Origin: Chloroflexota bacterium
GTDB taxonomy: Bacteria > Chloroflexota > Anaerolineae > Promineifilales > Promineifilaceae
Assembly: GCA_020628815.1 (NCBI GenBank)
Contig: JAHDEN010000033.1
Span: 1 to 45,144 of the forward strand
DNA: 45,144 bases
Reading direction: 5' to 3'
The translations under genes were made by a program, and so were the position numbers. The notes below the pieces were generated by a model. That model was not told where the DNA came from, did not search any database, and was given only the letters and a program-made list of their open reading frames with translations. This document shows positions 30,745-38,872 of the stretch, piece by piece; within the stretch, counting starts at the first letter, position 1, and every line of letters starts with the position of its first letter.

Positions 30745-30854
30745 CGCAGGATCAATCCTGCGGTTAAAATAAGAAGCCCGATCAATCGGGCTATAGCGAA
30801 CATTTTAACCTGATTGATCAGGTTTCTTGTCTTAAGCGAGGGCTTGAGCCCTCG
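30745..30854. repeat. Tandem run of four equal-geometry hairpins
   Basis: Four perfect 18-bp palindromes with 8-bp arms and a 2-base centre lie at 30745-30762, 30775-30792, 30807-30824 and 30837-30854. Centres are CA, CA, TG, TG, so the last two read as the inverse orientation. The first three share GATCAATC (inverse in the third), while outer stem bases differ with compensation. GGTTAAAAT and ATTTTAACC also bracket the second hairpin. Function unknown. Confidence 0.7.
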
Positions 30855-30996
30855 GTAACATGTTAACCTGTTGAATTCTACAAAAAAGTCAATTTTTAAG
30901 GATAAACGAGGTTGACAGAGGTAGCATTTTGCCCAAACCAACCAACCACACGATAATTGGATTTTAAAAACACATCTTAAACAAGAGAGACAAAAA

Positions 30997-31695
30997 ATGA
31001 CCATCGCATTAATTACGGGAGCAAATCGCGGAATCGGGCTAGAAATGGCAAAGCAGCTGGTAGCGGCCGGAACAAAAGTTTTTGCCACTTGCCGCCTGCC
31101 AGAGCAAGCCTCAGCGCTAAACGACTTGGCCACTCAAAACAGCAGCCTTGTCACTGTTATCCAGCTTGATGTGATTAACGATATGTCTGTCCATGCGGCC
31201 GCCCAAGCGGTTGCGGCCGAAACCGATCATATCGACGTGCTGATCAACAACGCTGGGGTAAATTTCAGAGATAATTTTGAAGAATTTAATTCAGACGAAT
31301 TTTTATTGTCCCTAAACGCAAATGGAGTAGGGGCGATGCGGGTGGTGCGTCAGTTTATCGATCTGTTGCGCAAGGCTGACTCTGCCAAAGTGGTCAATAT
31401 CTCTTCTCAATTGGGATCGATAACGGCCCAACGGCCAAACTTTGGCTCTTATGCGTATAACTCCAGCAAAGCGGTGATGAATATGATCACCCGTCACCTA
31501 TCTTTTGATCTTGAAAAAGATGGCATTATCACCATCTCGATGCATCCGGGCTGGGTACAAACAGATATGGGTGGCCCCAATGCGGCCGTGACCCCGCCTA
31601 ACTCGGCGGCCGGCATTTTAAAAGTAACGGCCGGGTTAACGGCCGAAGATAATGGAAAGTTCTACATTTACAATGGCGAAATTCACCCTTGGTAA
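30997..31695 (+). CDS. SDR-family oxidoreductase
   Basis: This 232-residue classical SDR has TGANRGIG (about residues 7-14), LINNAGVNF, KVVNISSQLGS and the catalytic YNSSKAVMN. The closing region (SMHPGWVQTDMGGPNAAVTPPNSAAGILKV) is typical of C-factor-like and carbonyl-reductase SDRs. The substrate is unknown. A purine-rich GAGAGA lies before the ATG. It follows the hairpin-filled spacer, and the NTPase gene starts 33 bp downstream on the same strand, so it may share a promoter with it. Confidence 0.88.
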   Translation: MTIALITGANRGIGLEMAKQLVAAGTKVFATCRLPEQASALNDLATQNSSLVTVIQLDVINDMSVHAAAQAVAAETDHIDVLINNAGVNFRDNFEEFNSDEFLLSLNANGVGAMRVVRQFIDLLRKADSAKVVNISSQLGSITAQRPNFGSYAYNSSKAVMNMITRHLSFDLEKDGIITISMHPGWVQTDMGGPNAAVTPPNSAAGILKVTAGLTAEDNGKFYIYNGEIHPW

Positions 31696-31728
31696 TTGCG
31701 CCTAAATTAATCGGAGGTAGTCGATAAG

Positions 31729-34398
31729 ATGGCAGATAAAACGACAAGCAACAGAAACGAAGGGGATGGAGCATTTGTCGCGGGGAATGTGAGCGCCGGT
31801 GGCGATATTGTGTTTGGGAATCAAACCATCAATCAAATATTGCAAGATGACACGATTACAAACGAGGCTACGCTGGTTGCTTATTTAAAAAAGGCGGCCG
31901 AAAAAGCGACCCCGCCTGCCGACGTCCCTGAACGGGCAAAAGCCCATATCGAGCGCTTGTGGAAAATCCCATTTTTTGGCCATCTTAGCGACGAATCGAG
32001 CATCCATACAACCCCTTTGTGGCCCCTTGTGCGGGACCGTTTTGAGGTGGCGCAAAAAAGCGAACTGCCTCAGGTTATTTTGCTCATGGCTAACGCAGGG
32101 ATGGGTAAAACCGGTGCGCTCAGTATTTTGATGGATGCCCGGGCTAGGTTAACGCTGGTCAATCGGGCTAAAGCGGAATCAACCAAAACTGATTTTAGTG
32201 CGGACCGGACCTTTATTATTCCGATTGTCTTAGATCTTGAAGAGCTGATCGATACCGATTTGTCTATAAACGATCTAATTTCTGACTCGATCAAAAAGAT
32301 AGTTTCGGGCGAAAGAGTTGATGACTACAACCCGATCACCAAGAGCGAAGTTGAAGATTTTTTGGAGCAGTTTTCCTGCATGTTCTTGGTAGACAATCTA
32401 GATTTGATTTTAATGAAGTCAGAGACTGACTTGCTCAAATTGGTGCGTCAGTTTATCCAAAATAATCAGGGACATCAGTTTGTGGTTGCTTGCCGGCCGA
32501 CTCTTTATCGTGGCCAATTGGGCCGGTACGACCGCATCTACCTGCATGAACTGCGCAACAAAGATGTTCGGAAAGTGCTCAAAGGGTCAAAGTATGAGCG
32601 TTTGCGCGGCCCCATTCGGTCGTTGGCTCGTAATCGATCCCATTTAGAGATGATTTTAGAAGCGCCAACCGGCCGTCGATCAGAAGGATATCCCCCAATT
32701 AGCAAAGGGCATTTGGTGCAATATGCTGAACAGAAAAAGCTCGACAGCATTTTTTCGGCCGACGGGGACGGGGGGCGCCACATCGATATTGAAGTGGCAG
32801 AAGAAGTGCTGCGCCGACTGGCATTTGAAATGAGCAAAAGCGCCCATGGCACCTGCTCGGACATGCAGGCCAAAGCGATTGTGACTGACTTTTTGCAACA
32901 GTGGAATGAGCCGTACAGTTGGCGCAAAGTGATGAACGAGCTGCGCGGGGCCAAACTGCTCAAACGGTCCGGCCGCCGTAATTGGATTTTTGCCAATCGC
33001 AAAACTGAATCATATTTTGCGGCCGCCTATCTAACCGAAAACTTTAATTTGATAGATGGGAACTTGGATCAATTGGTGATGCCGCGAGGGAATGAGACGC
33101 TTGAAATCCTAACAGGGCTCATTTCAAAGCCTGACCACCTCATCGATAAATTGATGGATGACGGCCATGTGTTTACAGCCGCCCATTGTGGCCAATTTGC
33201 GGCCGATGACCTTGAACCCAGCACCATCGACAAACTGTTTCGTGGTTTGATGGATGTCATGAAAGGGGAGCACTCAACCCGGCGCGTTGAAGTCGCCCTT
33301 TTGTTAGGGGAAAGCGGTCATTCCGGTGCGATACGGGCCTTGGTTCACCTGTTGGTGAAAGAGCATAGCAGTTTGGTGGTTAAAGCGATCGCTTTGGCAT
33401 TGTGGGCCTGTGTGTTGCAAAACGACTACGAAGAATTTGACAAAATCTTGCATCGAGAAGTTCGTGCTCTGGAGCACAGCGCCTATTTTGAGGCGGAAGA
33501 GCTGCCCGACCCAGATTTGCTTTTAGAAGTGCTGCACGTATTTGATCCAACGGGGCATTCCGAGGTCGATTTAGCCGCACAATATGAGCGGTTGATCTAC
33601 TTGGTTCAATATCCAGAATCGCACCGCTTGATTCGCGGTTTGGCCGGTTTTGGGCTGGGGCTGATGGCTGATAGCCGGATGCAGTCGATTCGTAACGACG
33701 AGGAGTCTGCTACAGACTCTGAGAAGATCGATGAGCTACTTGAAACGGCTCGGCAAAAGCTGCTTGAGTTTATGGAAGTTGGCTATGGTGAAAAGTCGGC
33801 CGATAACCTGTTTGTTGCTTGGTGTTGTGCCGATGCATTGACGAAAATCGATCACAACCAAGTGTTGACCACGTCGATCCGCATGGTTAAAGCGCATAAA
33901 AGCTGTGAGGAAAATGCTGATCCGCAGACACGGGCGCAAGCGATCTACATTATCGGTTTACTCGGCCGACGTACGGCCCACAAGCATGAACTGGCCGCTA
34001 AGACGTTGGTTGATTTGCTCAACGAAGAGTTTTCTCCATTTAATATCAAATCATTTGGCTATGCGGCTCAGGCGGTTGCTAGGCTATGGATCGAAGCACC
34101 CAAACTGGCGGAAGATCACGATGAGGATGATCCTCAACAGCCGGAGGCTCCACAGGATACTGATACGGTTCGCCGTATGAACGCGGCGCAGAATTTATTC
34201 GCCTGTCGTGACAAGCTGGAAGAGATCATGGATGACACCAATGATAGTTGGCTCCAACGTAAGATATCTGAGGCTTTGGGAGAAATTGGGACCAAAGATG
34301 CGCTTGATCTGCTCAACCAGCAGTTGGACCGCGAGGAATCGCGCATTCGATCATTGCAACGGGCGATTGAGCGGCTGAATGAACGGATAAACGAGTGA
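31729..34398 (+). CDS. STAND/NACHT-like NTPase with HEAT-like repeats
   Basis: The protein has 889 residues. Residues 10-40 carry a Gly-rich beta segment (GAFVAGNVSAGGDIVFGNQTINQI) of the kind that precedes NACHT-type NTPases in many bacterial signalling proteins. Walker A is ANAGMGKTG at 121-129, Walker B MFLVDNLD at 218-225, and FVVACRPTLY near 251 fits a sensor strand. A winged-helix-like stretch follows (about 370-430). From about 490 to the end are HEAT-like helical repeats (EVALLLGESGHSGAIRALVHLLVKEHSS; ISEALGEIGTKDALDLLNQQL). I see no recognisable effector domain. Such proteins act as conflict or stress switches; defence is an inference. CGGCCG is frequent, unlike in the SARP-Roc gene. 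AGGAGG-like GGAGG precedes the ATG. Confidence 0.85.
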   Translation: MADKTTSNRNEGDGAFVAGNVSAGGDIVFGNQTINQILQDDTITNEATLVAYLKKAAEKATPPADVPERAKAHIERLWKIPFFGHLSDESSIHTTPLWPLVRDRFEVAQKSELPQVILLMANAGMGKTGALSILMDARARLTLVNRAKAESTKTDFSADRTFIIPIVLDLEELIDTDLSINDLISDSIKKIVSGERVDDYNPITKSEVEDFLEQFSCMFLVDNLDLILMKSETDLLKLVRQFIQNNQGHQFVVACRPTLYRGQLGRYDRIYLHELRNKDVRKVLKGSKYERLRGPIRSLARNRSHLEMILEAPTGRRSEGYPPISKGHLVQYAEQKKLDSIFSADGDGGRHIDIEVAEEVLRRLAFEMSKSAHGTCSDMQAKAIVTDFLQQWNEPYSWRKVMNELRGAKLLKRSGRRNWIFANRKTESYFAAAYLTENFNLIDGNLDQLVMPRGNETLEILTGLISKPDHLIDKLMDDGHVFTAAHCGQFAADDLEPSTIDKLFRGLMDVMKGEHSTRRVEVALLLGESGHSGAIRALVHLLVKEHSSLVVKAIALALWACVLQNDYEEFDKILHREVRALEHSAYFEAEELPDPDLLLEVLHVFDPTGHSEVDLAAQYERLIYLVQYPESHRLIRGLAGFGLGLMADSRMQSIRNDEESATDSEKIDELLETARQKLLEFMEVGYGEKSADNLFVAWCCADALTKIDHNQVLTTSIRMVKAHKSCEENADPQTRAQAIYIIGLLGRRTAHKHELAAKTLVDLLNEEFSPFNIKSFGYAAQAVARLWIEAPKLAEDHDEDDPQQPEAPQDTDTVRRMNAAQNLFACRDKLEEIMDDTNDSWLQRKISEALGEIGTKDALDLLNQQLDREESRIRSLQRAIERLNERINE

Positions 34399-34439
34399 GA
34401 TAAATTTTTCAGTAGGTACCCCAATGTGCATTAAAAGGG

Positions 34440-34496
34440 GTGTTGCGTGGAACATAAAGGCTCTCATTTGATAGATTCTACGTTCCACGCAACACG
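34440..34496. repeat. 57-bp dispersed palindromic repeat, copy 2
   Basis: GTGTTGCGTGGAAC (34440-34453) pairs perfectly with GTTCCACGCAACAC (34482-34495), 14 bp, around a 28-base loop. It aligns without gaps to the copy at 26077-26133. It sits between the NTPase and the DinB-like gene. A further CGCAACACG follows at the right end, suggesting slippage or a second partial copy. Confidence 0.65.
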
Positions 34497-34594
34497 CAAC
34501 ACGATTGAATTTTAAAGGATCAAGGGGCTGCTCAATAAATCCTGTGTTTCAAGAAATTCGGGGATAGAGTGTTTAATCGAAAAAGGAAGAAAAC

Positions 34595-35062
34595 ATGTAT
34601 AACGCAGTTGCACGGATATTAAAAAACTCCCGAGAGCAGGTCCATGGGCGTGTTCAAGATTTGACCCCAGAACAATGGATGGCAATCCCGGCCGGACATG
34701 ACAACAACATCGCCTGGAACGTGGGGCATTTGATTTGGGCACAAGCCGGTTTGTGCTACGGGCATACAAATTTGCAGATGCCCATCGACCGGGCACCCTA
34801 CACCAAACTGTATGGGATTGGAACATCGCCCGCGACGTGGGACAGTAACCCAGACCCGGCCGAACTCATGAAGGTGTTTATGTGGCAAGCGGACAAGATG
34901 CTGGAAGATGCTGCGGCCGGATTGTTTGAGTCGGCCGTTTATGAGCCTTGGACACTTGGCTCAGGGCTACATTTGGGTACGCTGCTCGATATGCAAATTT
35001 ACAACGCAACTCACGAAGGGGAACATCGGGGGATGATTATGGCGCTTAGGAATCACATTTGA
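34595..35062 (+). CDS. DinB-like four-helix bundle protein
   Basis: This 155-residue protein of the DinB/YfiT superfamily is a four-helix bundle that often binds divalent metal through three histidines. Visible histidines are in WNVGHLIWAQAG (about 48) and in the C-terminal ATHEGEHRGMIMALR (about 139 and 143). Many homologues are thiol transferases (bacillithiol or mycothiol dependent) or of unknown function. AAAGGAAG precedes the ATG. Its stop overlaps the TTG start of the next gene in TTGA, so translation may be coupled. Confidence 0.88.
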   Translation: MYNAVARILKNSREQVHGRVQDLTPEQWMAIPAGHDNNIAWNVGHLIWAQAGLCYGHTNLQMPIDRAPYTKLYGIGTSPATWDSNPDPAELMKVFMWQADKMLEDAAAGLFESAVYEPWTLGSGLHLGTLLDMQIYNATHEGEHRGMIMALRNHI

Positions 35063-35814
35063 TCATAGATTTTTTAACACAGTTAGATTGGGGGCAATTG
35101 TTTCTGATTGGCCTTATTTTGCTCTTGTCCACATTTGTGGTTCGTGTGTCTGGTTTTGGGGGATCGCTTGTCGCCATTCCACTTTTAGCCCCTCTTATCG
35201 GATTAGGCGCTGCACCACCGCTGATGAACCTGTTTGGGGCGACTAATTTCACAACCGTCGTGATTCAAAAGTGGCAGCAACTCACGTTTAAAGATGTTTG
35301 GCGTTTGGCTCTGATGAACGTGCTCATCACCCCCATCGGCATTTATACGTTAAATTTTGTCAGCGAAAACTTCTTAAGGATTTTTCTCGGCCTGGTGTGT
35401 ATCAGCTATGCAGGTTTGCGTATGCTCAATGTTCCGTTTCCCAAGCTCGAACGGCCGATCTGGCAGTTAGTCTACGGCTTTATTTCAGGCATCTTTTCCG
35501 GCACATTTGGTGTGGGGGGCGTTCCGGCCGTTTTGTATGCTGATACTCAGCCATGGGAGCCAGAGCGGTTCCGGCTCAACATGTTTAGCTTTTTCGCTGT
35601 AACAACCTATGTCAACATTGTCACCCGATTTTTGGCCGGGCAGTATAACTGGCAAATTATCACCTACTGGGTGGCGTCGCTCCCGTTTTTGTTTTTGGGA
35701 TTATGGCTGGGTGAACGGGCGAGTCAGCGTGTGAACCCCAATCAATTTAAATGGCTGGTGCTGATTTTGCTGGTGGTGTTGGGTGGCCGTTTGATCTATT
35801 CCGTTGTGGGATAA
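35059..35814 (+). CDS. TauE/SafE-family (TSUP) membrane permease
   Basis: This 251-residue protein has about eight hydrophobic helices in two repeat halves. The first (FLIGLILLLSTFVVRVSGFGGSLVAIPLLAPLIGLGAA) and second (YGFISGIFSGTFGVGGVPAVLYAD) both carry the small-residue GFGGS/GVGG motif of sulfite/sulfoacetate exporters. The substrate (sulfite, sulfonate, sulfur compounds) is not fixed by sequence. The start is TTG 35059, which overlaps the preceding stop. No other start precedes the first helix. The 3' end overlaps the convergent aminotransferase by 19 bp. Confidence 0.88.
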   Translation: MIIDFLTQLDWGQLFLIGLILLLSTFVVRVSGFGGSLVAIPLLAPLIGLGAAPPLMNLFGATNFTTVVIQKWQQLTFKDVWRLALMNVLITPIGIYTLNFVSENFLRIFLGLVCISYAGLRMLNVPFPKLERPIWQLVYGFISGIFSGTFGVGGVPAVLYADTQPWEPERFRLNMFSFFAVTTYVNIVTRFLAGQYNWQIITYWVASLPFLFLGLWLGERASQRVNPNQFKWLVLILLVVLGGRLIYSVVG

Positions 35815-36851
35815 TGGCCGTGCTTGCGCAAAATGCGTTCAAGCGATGCAAATCCACGCTCTAGATCTTCGATGCGGCCGATTGAAACCCGCAGATGGCC
35901 CGGTAGCCCAAATACTGTGGTATCGCGCAAAATCACGTTGTCTTCTAACGCCTCAGCCACAATCGTTTCGGCCGGGATCGGTAAATTTTTAAGCGTGACA
36001 AACAGCGCTTGGGTCGGAATATACTCCAATCCCAACCGATCAAACTGTTCGTACATATAGGCACGGCCCGCTTTAGCCATTTCAACCGTATCAACCACAT
36101 GCGCCTCATCACTCAGCGCAGCGGCCGCCCCGTGATACATCATCAAGCCAGATTCATACACCTGCCGGATCGCTTTAACCGGCGCGATCCGCTCTGCACT
36201 GCCAAACCCAAATCCCGCTTTTAAACTGGCTAAGCCATACAGTTTTGAAAACGTGCGGGTCATAATGACAGGATAACTGGCGTTCACAAACTCCATCATG
36301 TTTGGATACTCAGGATCGTCTGCAAAATCGACGTAGGCCTCATCGACAACAACCGTGACATGCTTGGGCGTTCTGTCTAAAATGTCTTGCATTTCAGCTT
36401 TATTCAGGATGATGCCGGTCGGGTTGTTCGGGTTACACAGGAAAAGGAGCTTGGTTCTAGGAGTAATGGCGGCTAGCATCGCTTCAATATCGATCTGATA
36501 ATCTGGCCGAACCGGAATCTCAATCGCTTTGGCTCTAAAGTCGGCCACAACCCGCTTGTACAGCGGAAAGGTAGCCGTTGCCATCACGACCTCATCATCC
36601 CGCTCCAAATACGCCTGCATAATGACGCCCAACACATCGCCCGAACCGTTGCCCAGCACAATTTGATCGGCCGTAATCCCTTGCCCGATATGGGCAACCA
36701 GCTTTTCTGTCAAAGCTGCATCTTCAGTTACCGGGTAGATGTGCATCCGTTGAACCCAATCTTGCACCGCTTCCAGCGCTTTGGGAGAAGGTCCTAATAA
36801 ATTTTCGTTCGACCCTAGTCTGGCCGGTTCTGATTGATGGGGCGTTGACAT
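35796..36851 (-). CDS. hisC: Histidinol-phosphate-type aminotransferase
   Basis: This 351-residue fold-type I PLP enzyme has LGSNENLLGPSPKA at the start, an LGNGSGDV loop, FPLYKRVVADF, NPNNPTG (substrate carboxylate binding), VDEAYVDF, the PLP lysine in TRTFSKLYGLASLKAGFGFG and the C-terminal LRVSIGRIEDLERG. All are HisC hallmarks, in order. It would convert imidazole-acetol phosphate and glutamate to histidinol phosphate, or act on aromatic amino acids. No other his gene is in the window, so a broader aromatic or other aminotransferase role is possible. Confidence 0.9.
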   Translation of the reverse strand: MSTPHQSEPARLGSNENLLGPSPKALEAVQDWVQRMHIYPVTEDAALTEKLVAHIGQGITADQIVLGNGSGDVLGVIMQAYLERDDEVVMATATFPLYKRVVADFRAKAIEIPVRPDYQIDIEAMLAAITPRTKLLFLCNPNNPTGIILNKAEMQDILDRTPKHVTVVVDEAYVDFADDPEYPNMMEFVNASYPVIMTRTFSKLYGLASLKAGFGFGSAERIAPVKAIRQVYESGLMMYHGAAAALSDEAHVVDTVEMAKAGRAYMYEQFDRLGLEYIPTQALFVTLKNLPIPAETIVAEALEDNVILRDTTVFGLPGHLRVSIGRIEDLERGFASLERILRKHGHYPTTE

Positions 36852-36989
36852 GCTATTTCATCCTTATTTGATCATTCTGGCTATCAATTGCGGGAATGAT
36901 ACCTGATCAAACAGAGGATGCCAGCCTATAACCTAAAGAGTATTAGAGTTGTTGAATGTGACCTTCTGTTTCGGTTAGTCTTCTGGTAT

Positions 36990-38159
36990 ATGGCTCAATG
37001 GAAAGCAACATTTCTGCACTCTATTCATGACATCCCTGCGGCCGACTGGGCGGAACTTGTGGGAGATGATTATCCTTTTCTCAATCACGCTTTTTTGGCC
37101 GCACTTGAAGATAGTGAAAGTGTGTCGAAGAAAAGCGGATGGGTGCCCAACCACATGGCGGTCCATGATTCATCCGGCAAGCTCGTGGCAGCCCTACCCG
37201 CATATTTAAAAGATAATTCGTATGGAGAATATGTTTTTGATTGGTCTTGGGCCCATGCGTATCAGCAAAATCGGATCGCTTATTACCCTAAACTTTTAAC
37301 CGCTATCCCGTTTACCCCATGCACAGGGCCAAGGCTCTGCGTGTCTAAATCGCAAACGGCCGATCGCATCGACCTTTATCGCTTTTGTGTTGATCAGATC
37401 ATCAATCATTGCATGCTGCGCAGATTGTCTTCCTGGCATTTGCTGTTTCCAGAAGAAGGACAAAACCCTGAGGTGGAGCAGGTGTTTAACGAGCGATTGC
37501 TCAAGCGTTCAGGTTCCCAGTTCCATTGGTATAACAAAAACTATCAAACGTTTGATGACTATTTGGGCGCGATGAAGGCCCGCAAGCGAAACTCTGTGCG
37601 CAAAGAACGGAAACGGGTTCAAGACCAGGGGATTGAGTTTGTGCGGCTGACCGGCCGCCAAATGTCGGCCGAGCTTGTTGACGACTTTTATGTCTTTTAT
37701 CACGCGACCTACATGAAGCGGGGGATGTACGGCTATCTAAATCGGGAGTTCTTTGAGCAGTTGGTCGCGACAATGTCCCAAAACCTGCTGTTTGTGTTTG
37801 CCCAAAAAGATGGGGCCAGAATTGCTTGCGCTATGTTTTTTGTCGGTTCAGATACGCTTTTCGGCCGCTACTGGGGCTGCTTAGATGAGTACGATCAGCT
37901 GCATTTTGAAACCTGCTACTACCAAGGGATCGATTTTTGTATCGAAGAAGGGTTGGTTCACTTTGATTCTGGGGCGCAAGGGGAGCATAAAATTCAGCGT
38001 GGATTTGAACCGATTGAAACCAATTCATGGCATTGGATCGCCCATCCTGGCTTTTCAGAAGCGATTGAAGACTTTGTGAATCAAGAACGGCCGGATGTAC
38101 GAGCCTACATTCAGGATGCTGCACGGTATCTCCCATTTAAAGCTCCTGAAATGGAGTAG
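36990..38159 (+). CDS. FemAB/DUF482-like GNAT-fold protein
   Basis: The protein has 389 residues from ATG 36990; a frame 24 residues longer exists, but its extra residues look unrelated. It matches the DUF482/peptidogalycan-recognition group: FLNHAFLAALEDSESV, a FDWSWAHAYQQ region, TPCTGPRLC, the Arg/Lys-rich MKARKRNSVRKERKR, and ACAMFFVGSDTLFGRYWGC near the end, with GAQGEHKIQRGFEPIETNSWHWI. The fold is a tandem GNAT of the FemAB type. A cell-envelope or aminoacyl-transfer role is suggested by family, not proven. CGGCCG occurs several times. Confidence 0.87.
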   Translation: MAQWKATFLHSIHDIPAADWAELVGDDYPFLNHAFLAALEDSESVSKKSGWVPNHMAVHDSSGKLVAALPAYLKDNSYGEYVFDWSWAHAYQQNRIAYYPKLLTAIPFTPCTGPRLCVSKSQTADRIDLYRFCVDQIINHCMLRRLSSWHLLFPEEGQNPEVEQVFNERLLKRSGSQFHWYNKNYQTFDDYLGAMKARKRNSVRKERKRVQDQGIEFVRLTGRQMSAELVDDFYVFYHATYMKRGMYGYLNREFFEQLVATMSQNLLFVFAQKDGARIACAMFFVGSDTLFGRYWGCLDEYDQLHFETCYYQGIDFCIEEGLVHFDSGAQGEHKIQRGFEPIETNSWHWIAHPGFSEAIEDFVNQERPDVRAYIQDAARYLPFKAPEME

Positions 38160-38437
38160 TTTTACCTCTTTATCCTAACCCGAAATTTTTCTAACCTTTT
38201 TGGTGATGGCATTTCTACTTACTTAGCTAATAGATTGGTCCTATGACTATGATACAGATAGCGAAATAGTACAGGTTATGTTAACTATTTTACAGGGTAT
38301 CGTCAGGTTGAGCGTAAGATTTAGATGCTTAAATTATTAAGCCAAGCCCCTCCCCTTCTTGGCCATCAATATCTTAACTTATTTGTAGTTTTTCAACCCT
38401 TTTTTGCAGCCGATTGCAGACCTATGTGGTTAGTTTT
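38160..38437. other. Gene-free spacer downstream of the FemAB-like gene
   Basis: AT-rich sequence with no ORF or repeat that I would defend. The part from about 38378 is open in the frame that leads into the tiny ORF at 38438, but no good start codon is seen before 38426. Confidence 0.4.
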
Positions 38438-38491
38438 ATGCCCGAAAAAGATGAAGTGCACATCAGGAATTTTCTAAAAGAAGCAAAATGA
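38438..38491 (+). CDS. Possible 17-residue leader ORF
   Basis: ATG 38438 opens MPEKDEVHIRNFLKEAK, ending at a TGA that overlaps the ATG of the next tiny ORF as ATGA. The overlap and the charged-then-hydrophobic pair suggest coupling, but seventeen codons is too short to judge. The ribosome site is poor. Confidence 0.2.
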   Translation: MPEKDEVHIRNFLKEAK

Positions 38492-38601
38492 AAAAGTCTA
38501 TCCCATTTTATTTAGGACTCGCAGTTGCCGGAATGGTAATTCTCACAAGTTGTATTGGATTTCAAATCCTCGCAACGAGCTTATTAGTCCTACCACAGTA
38601 G
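38488..38601 (+). CDS. 37-residue small hydrophobic, lipoprotein-like peptide
   Basis: ATG 38488 to TAG 38599-38601. The peptide starts MKKS, has a hydrophobic stretch with the lipobox-like LTSC (Cys22) and ends in another hydrophobic run, so it looks like a signal-like or small membrane peptide. It is followed 29 bp later by the strongest terminator in the window, which supports a short expressed unit. The upstream AAAAGAAG is a weak ribosome site. No family is recognised. Confidence 0.4.
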   Translation: MKKSIPFYLGLAVAGMVILTSCIGFQILATSLLVLPQ

Positions 38602-38630
38602 ATCAAACAGCTTAAGCAAAAATATTTAAA

Positions 38631-38678
38631 AAAAAGAGGCTCGGTTGTCAATTTCTGACAACCGAGCCTCTTTTTTTT
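38631..38678 (+). terminator. Strong rho-independent terminator
   Basis: A 20-bp perfect stem (38631-38650 with 38656-38675, core GAGGCTCGGTTGTCA) has loop ATTTC and eight T residues at the 3' side. An A-run on the left makes it effective in both directions. It separates the tiny ORFs from the Liv-type operon. Confidence 0.9.
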
Positions 38679-38707
38679 GTCAAAATCTGATAACTTGAGT
38701 AAATTTT

Positions 38708-38725
38708 AGTTACTTTCGAGTAACT
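38708..38725. repeat. Small hairpin with TTCG loop
   Basis: AGTTACT-TTCG-AGTAACT is a perfect 7-bp palindrome with a stable tetraloop, between the terminator and the Liv operon promoter. It could be a regulator site or an RNA element; no T-run follows. Confidence 0.4.
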
Positions 38726-38763
38726 TTGGTTATCCAGCCCAAATATTTGTTTGTCCTTAACAA

Positions 38764-38814
38764 ATTGTTCAAGGTGTAATTCTTGCACAAAATACGGGTT
38801 GTGATATTGTTCAA
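38764..38814 (+). promoter_or_regulatory. Candidate Liv operon promoter bracketed by ATTGTTCAA repeats
   Basis: TTGCAC (38783-38788), 16 bases, TATTGT (38805-38810) is a reasonable sigma-70-type promoter. The word ATTGTTCAA occurs at 38764-38772 and 38806-38814, 42 bp apart, about four helical turns, with the second copy over the -10. A regulator binding both could block or loop the promoter. Confidence 0.45.
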
Positions 38815-38872
38815 ATTCGATAGTTTGATGGACATAACATCAAAATTTTAGACCAATAAGTTGAAGGGGAAG

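Larger units (their letters stand above)
30558..30996. other. 439-bp gene-free spacer packed with repeats
   Basis: No gene is evident. A TIR-bounded element (30601-30740) adjoins a run of four hairpins (30745-30854), both listed separately. The rest (30855-30996) is AT-rich and leads to the SDR gene. It includes a TTGACA at about 30912 that could be a -35, although no good -10 follows at 17 bp. Confidence 0.5.

Noticed and set aside
30745-30854. CRISPR array
   Set aside because: The units are palindromes with changing stems and spacers of about 12 bases, not identical repeats with 30-40 base spacers, and no cas gene is present.
35796-36851. Evidence of a histidine biosynthesis operon
   Set aside because: HisC-like genes occur alone and can serve aromatic amino acids. 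No other his gene is in the window.
37501-37773. Minus-strand frame across the FemAB/DUF482-like gene
   Set aside because: It is Arg/Ser/Pro-rich without domain features and overlaps a clearly recognised gene.
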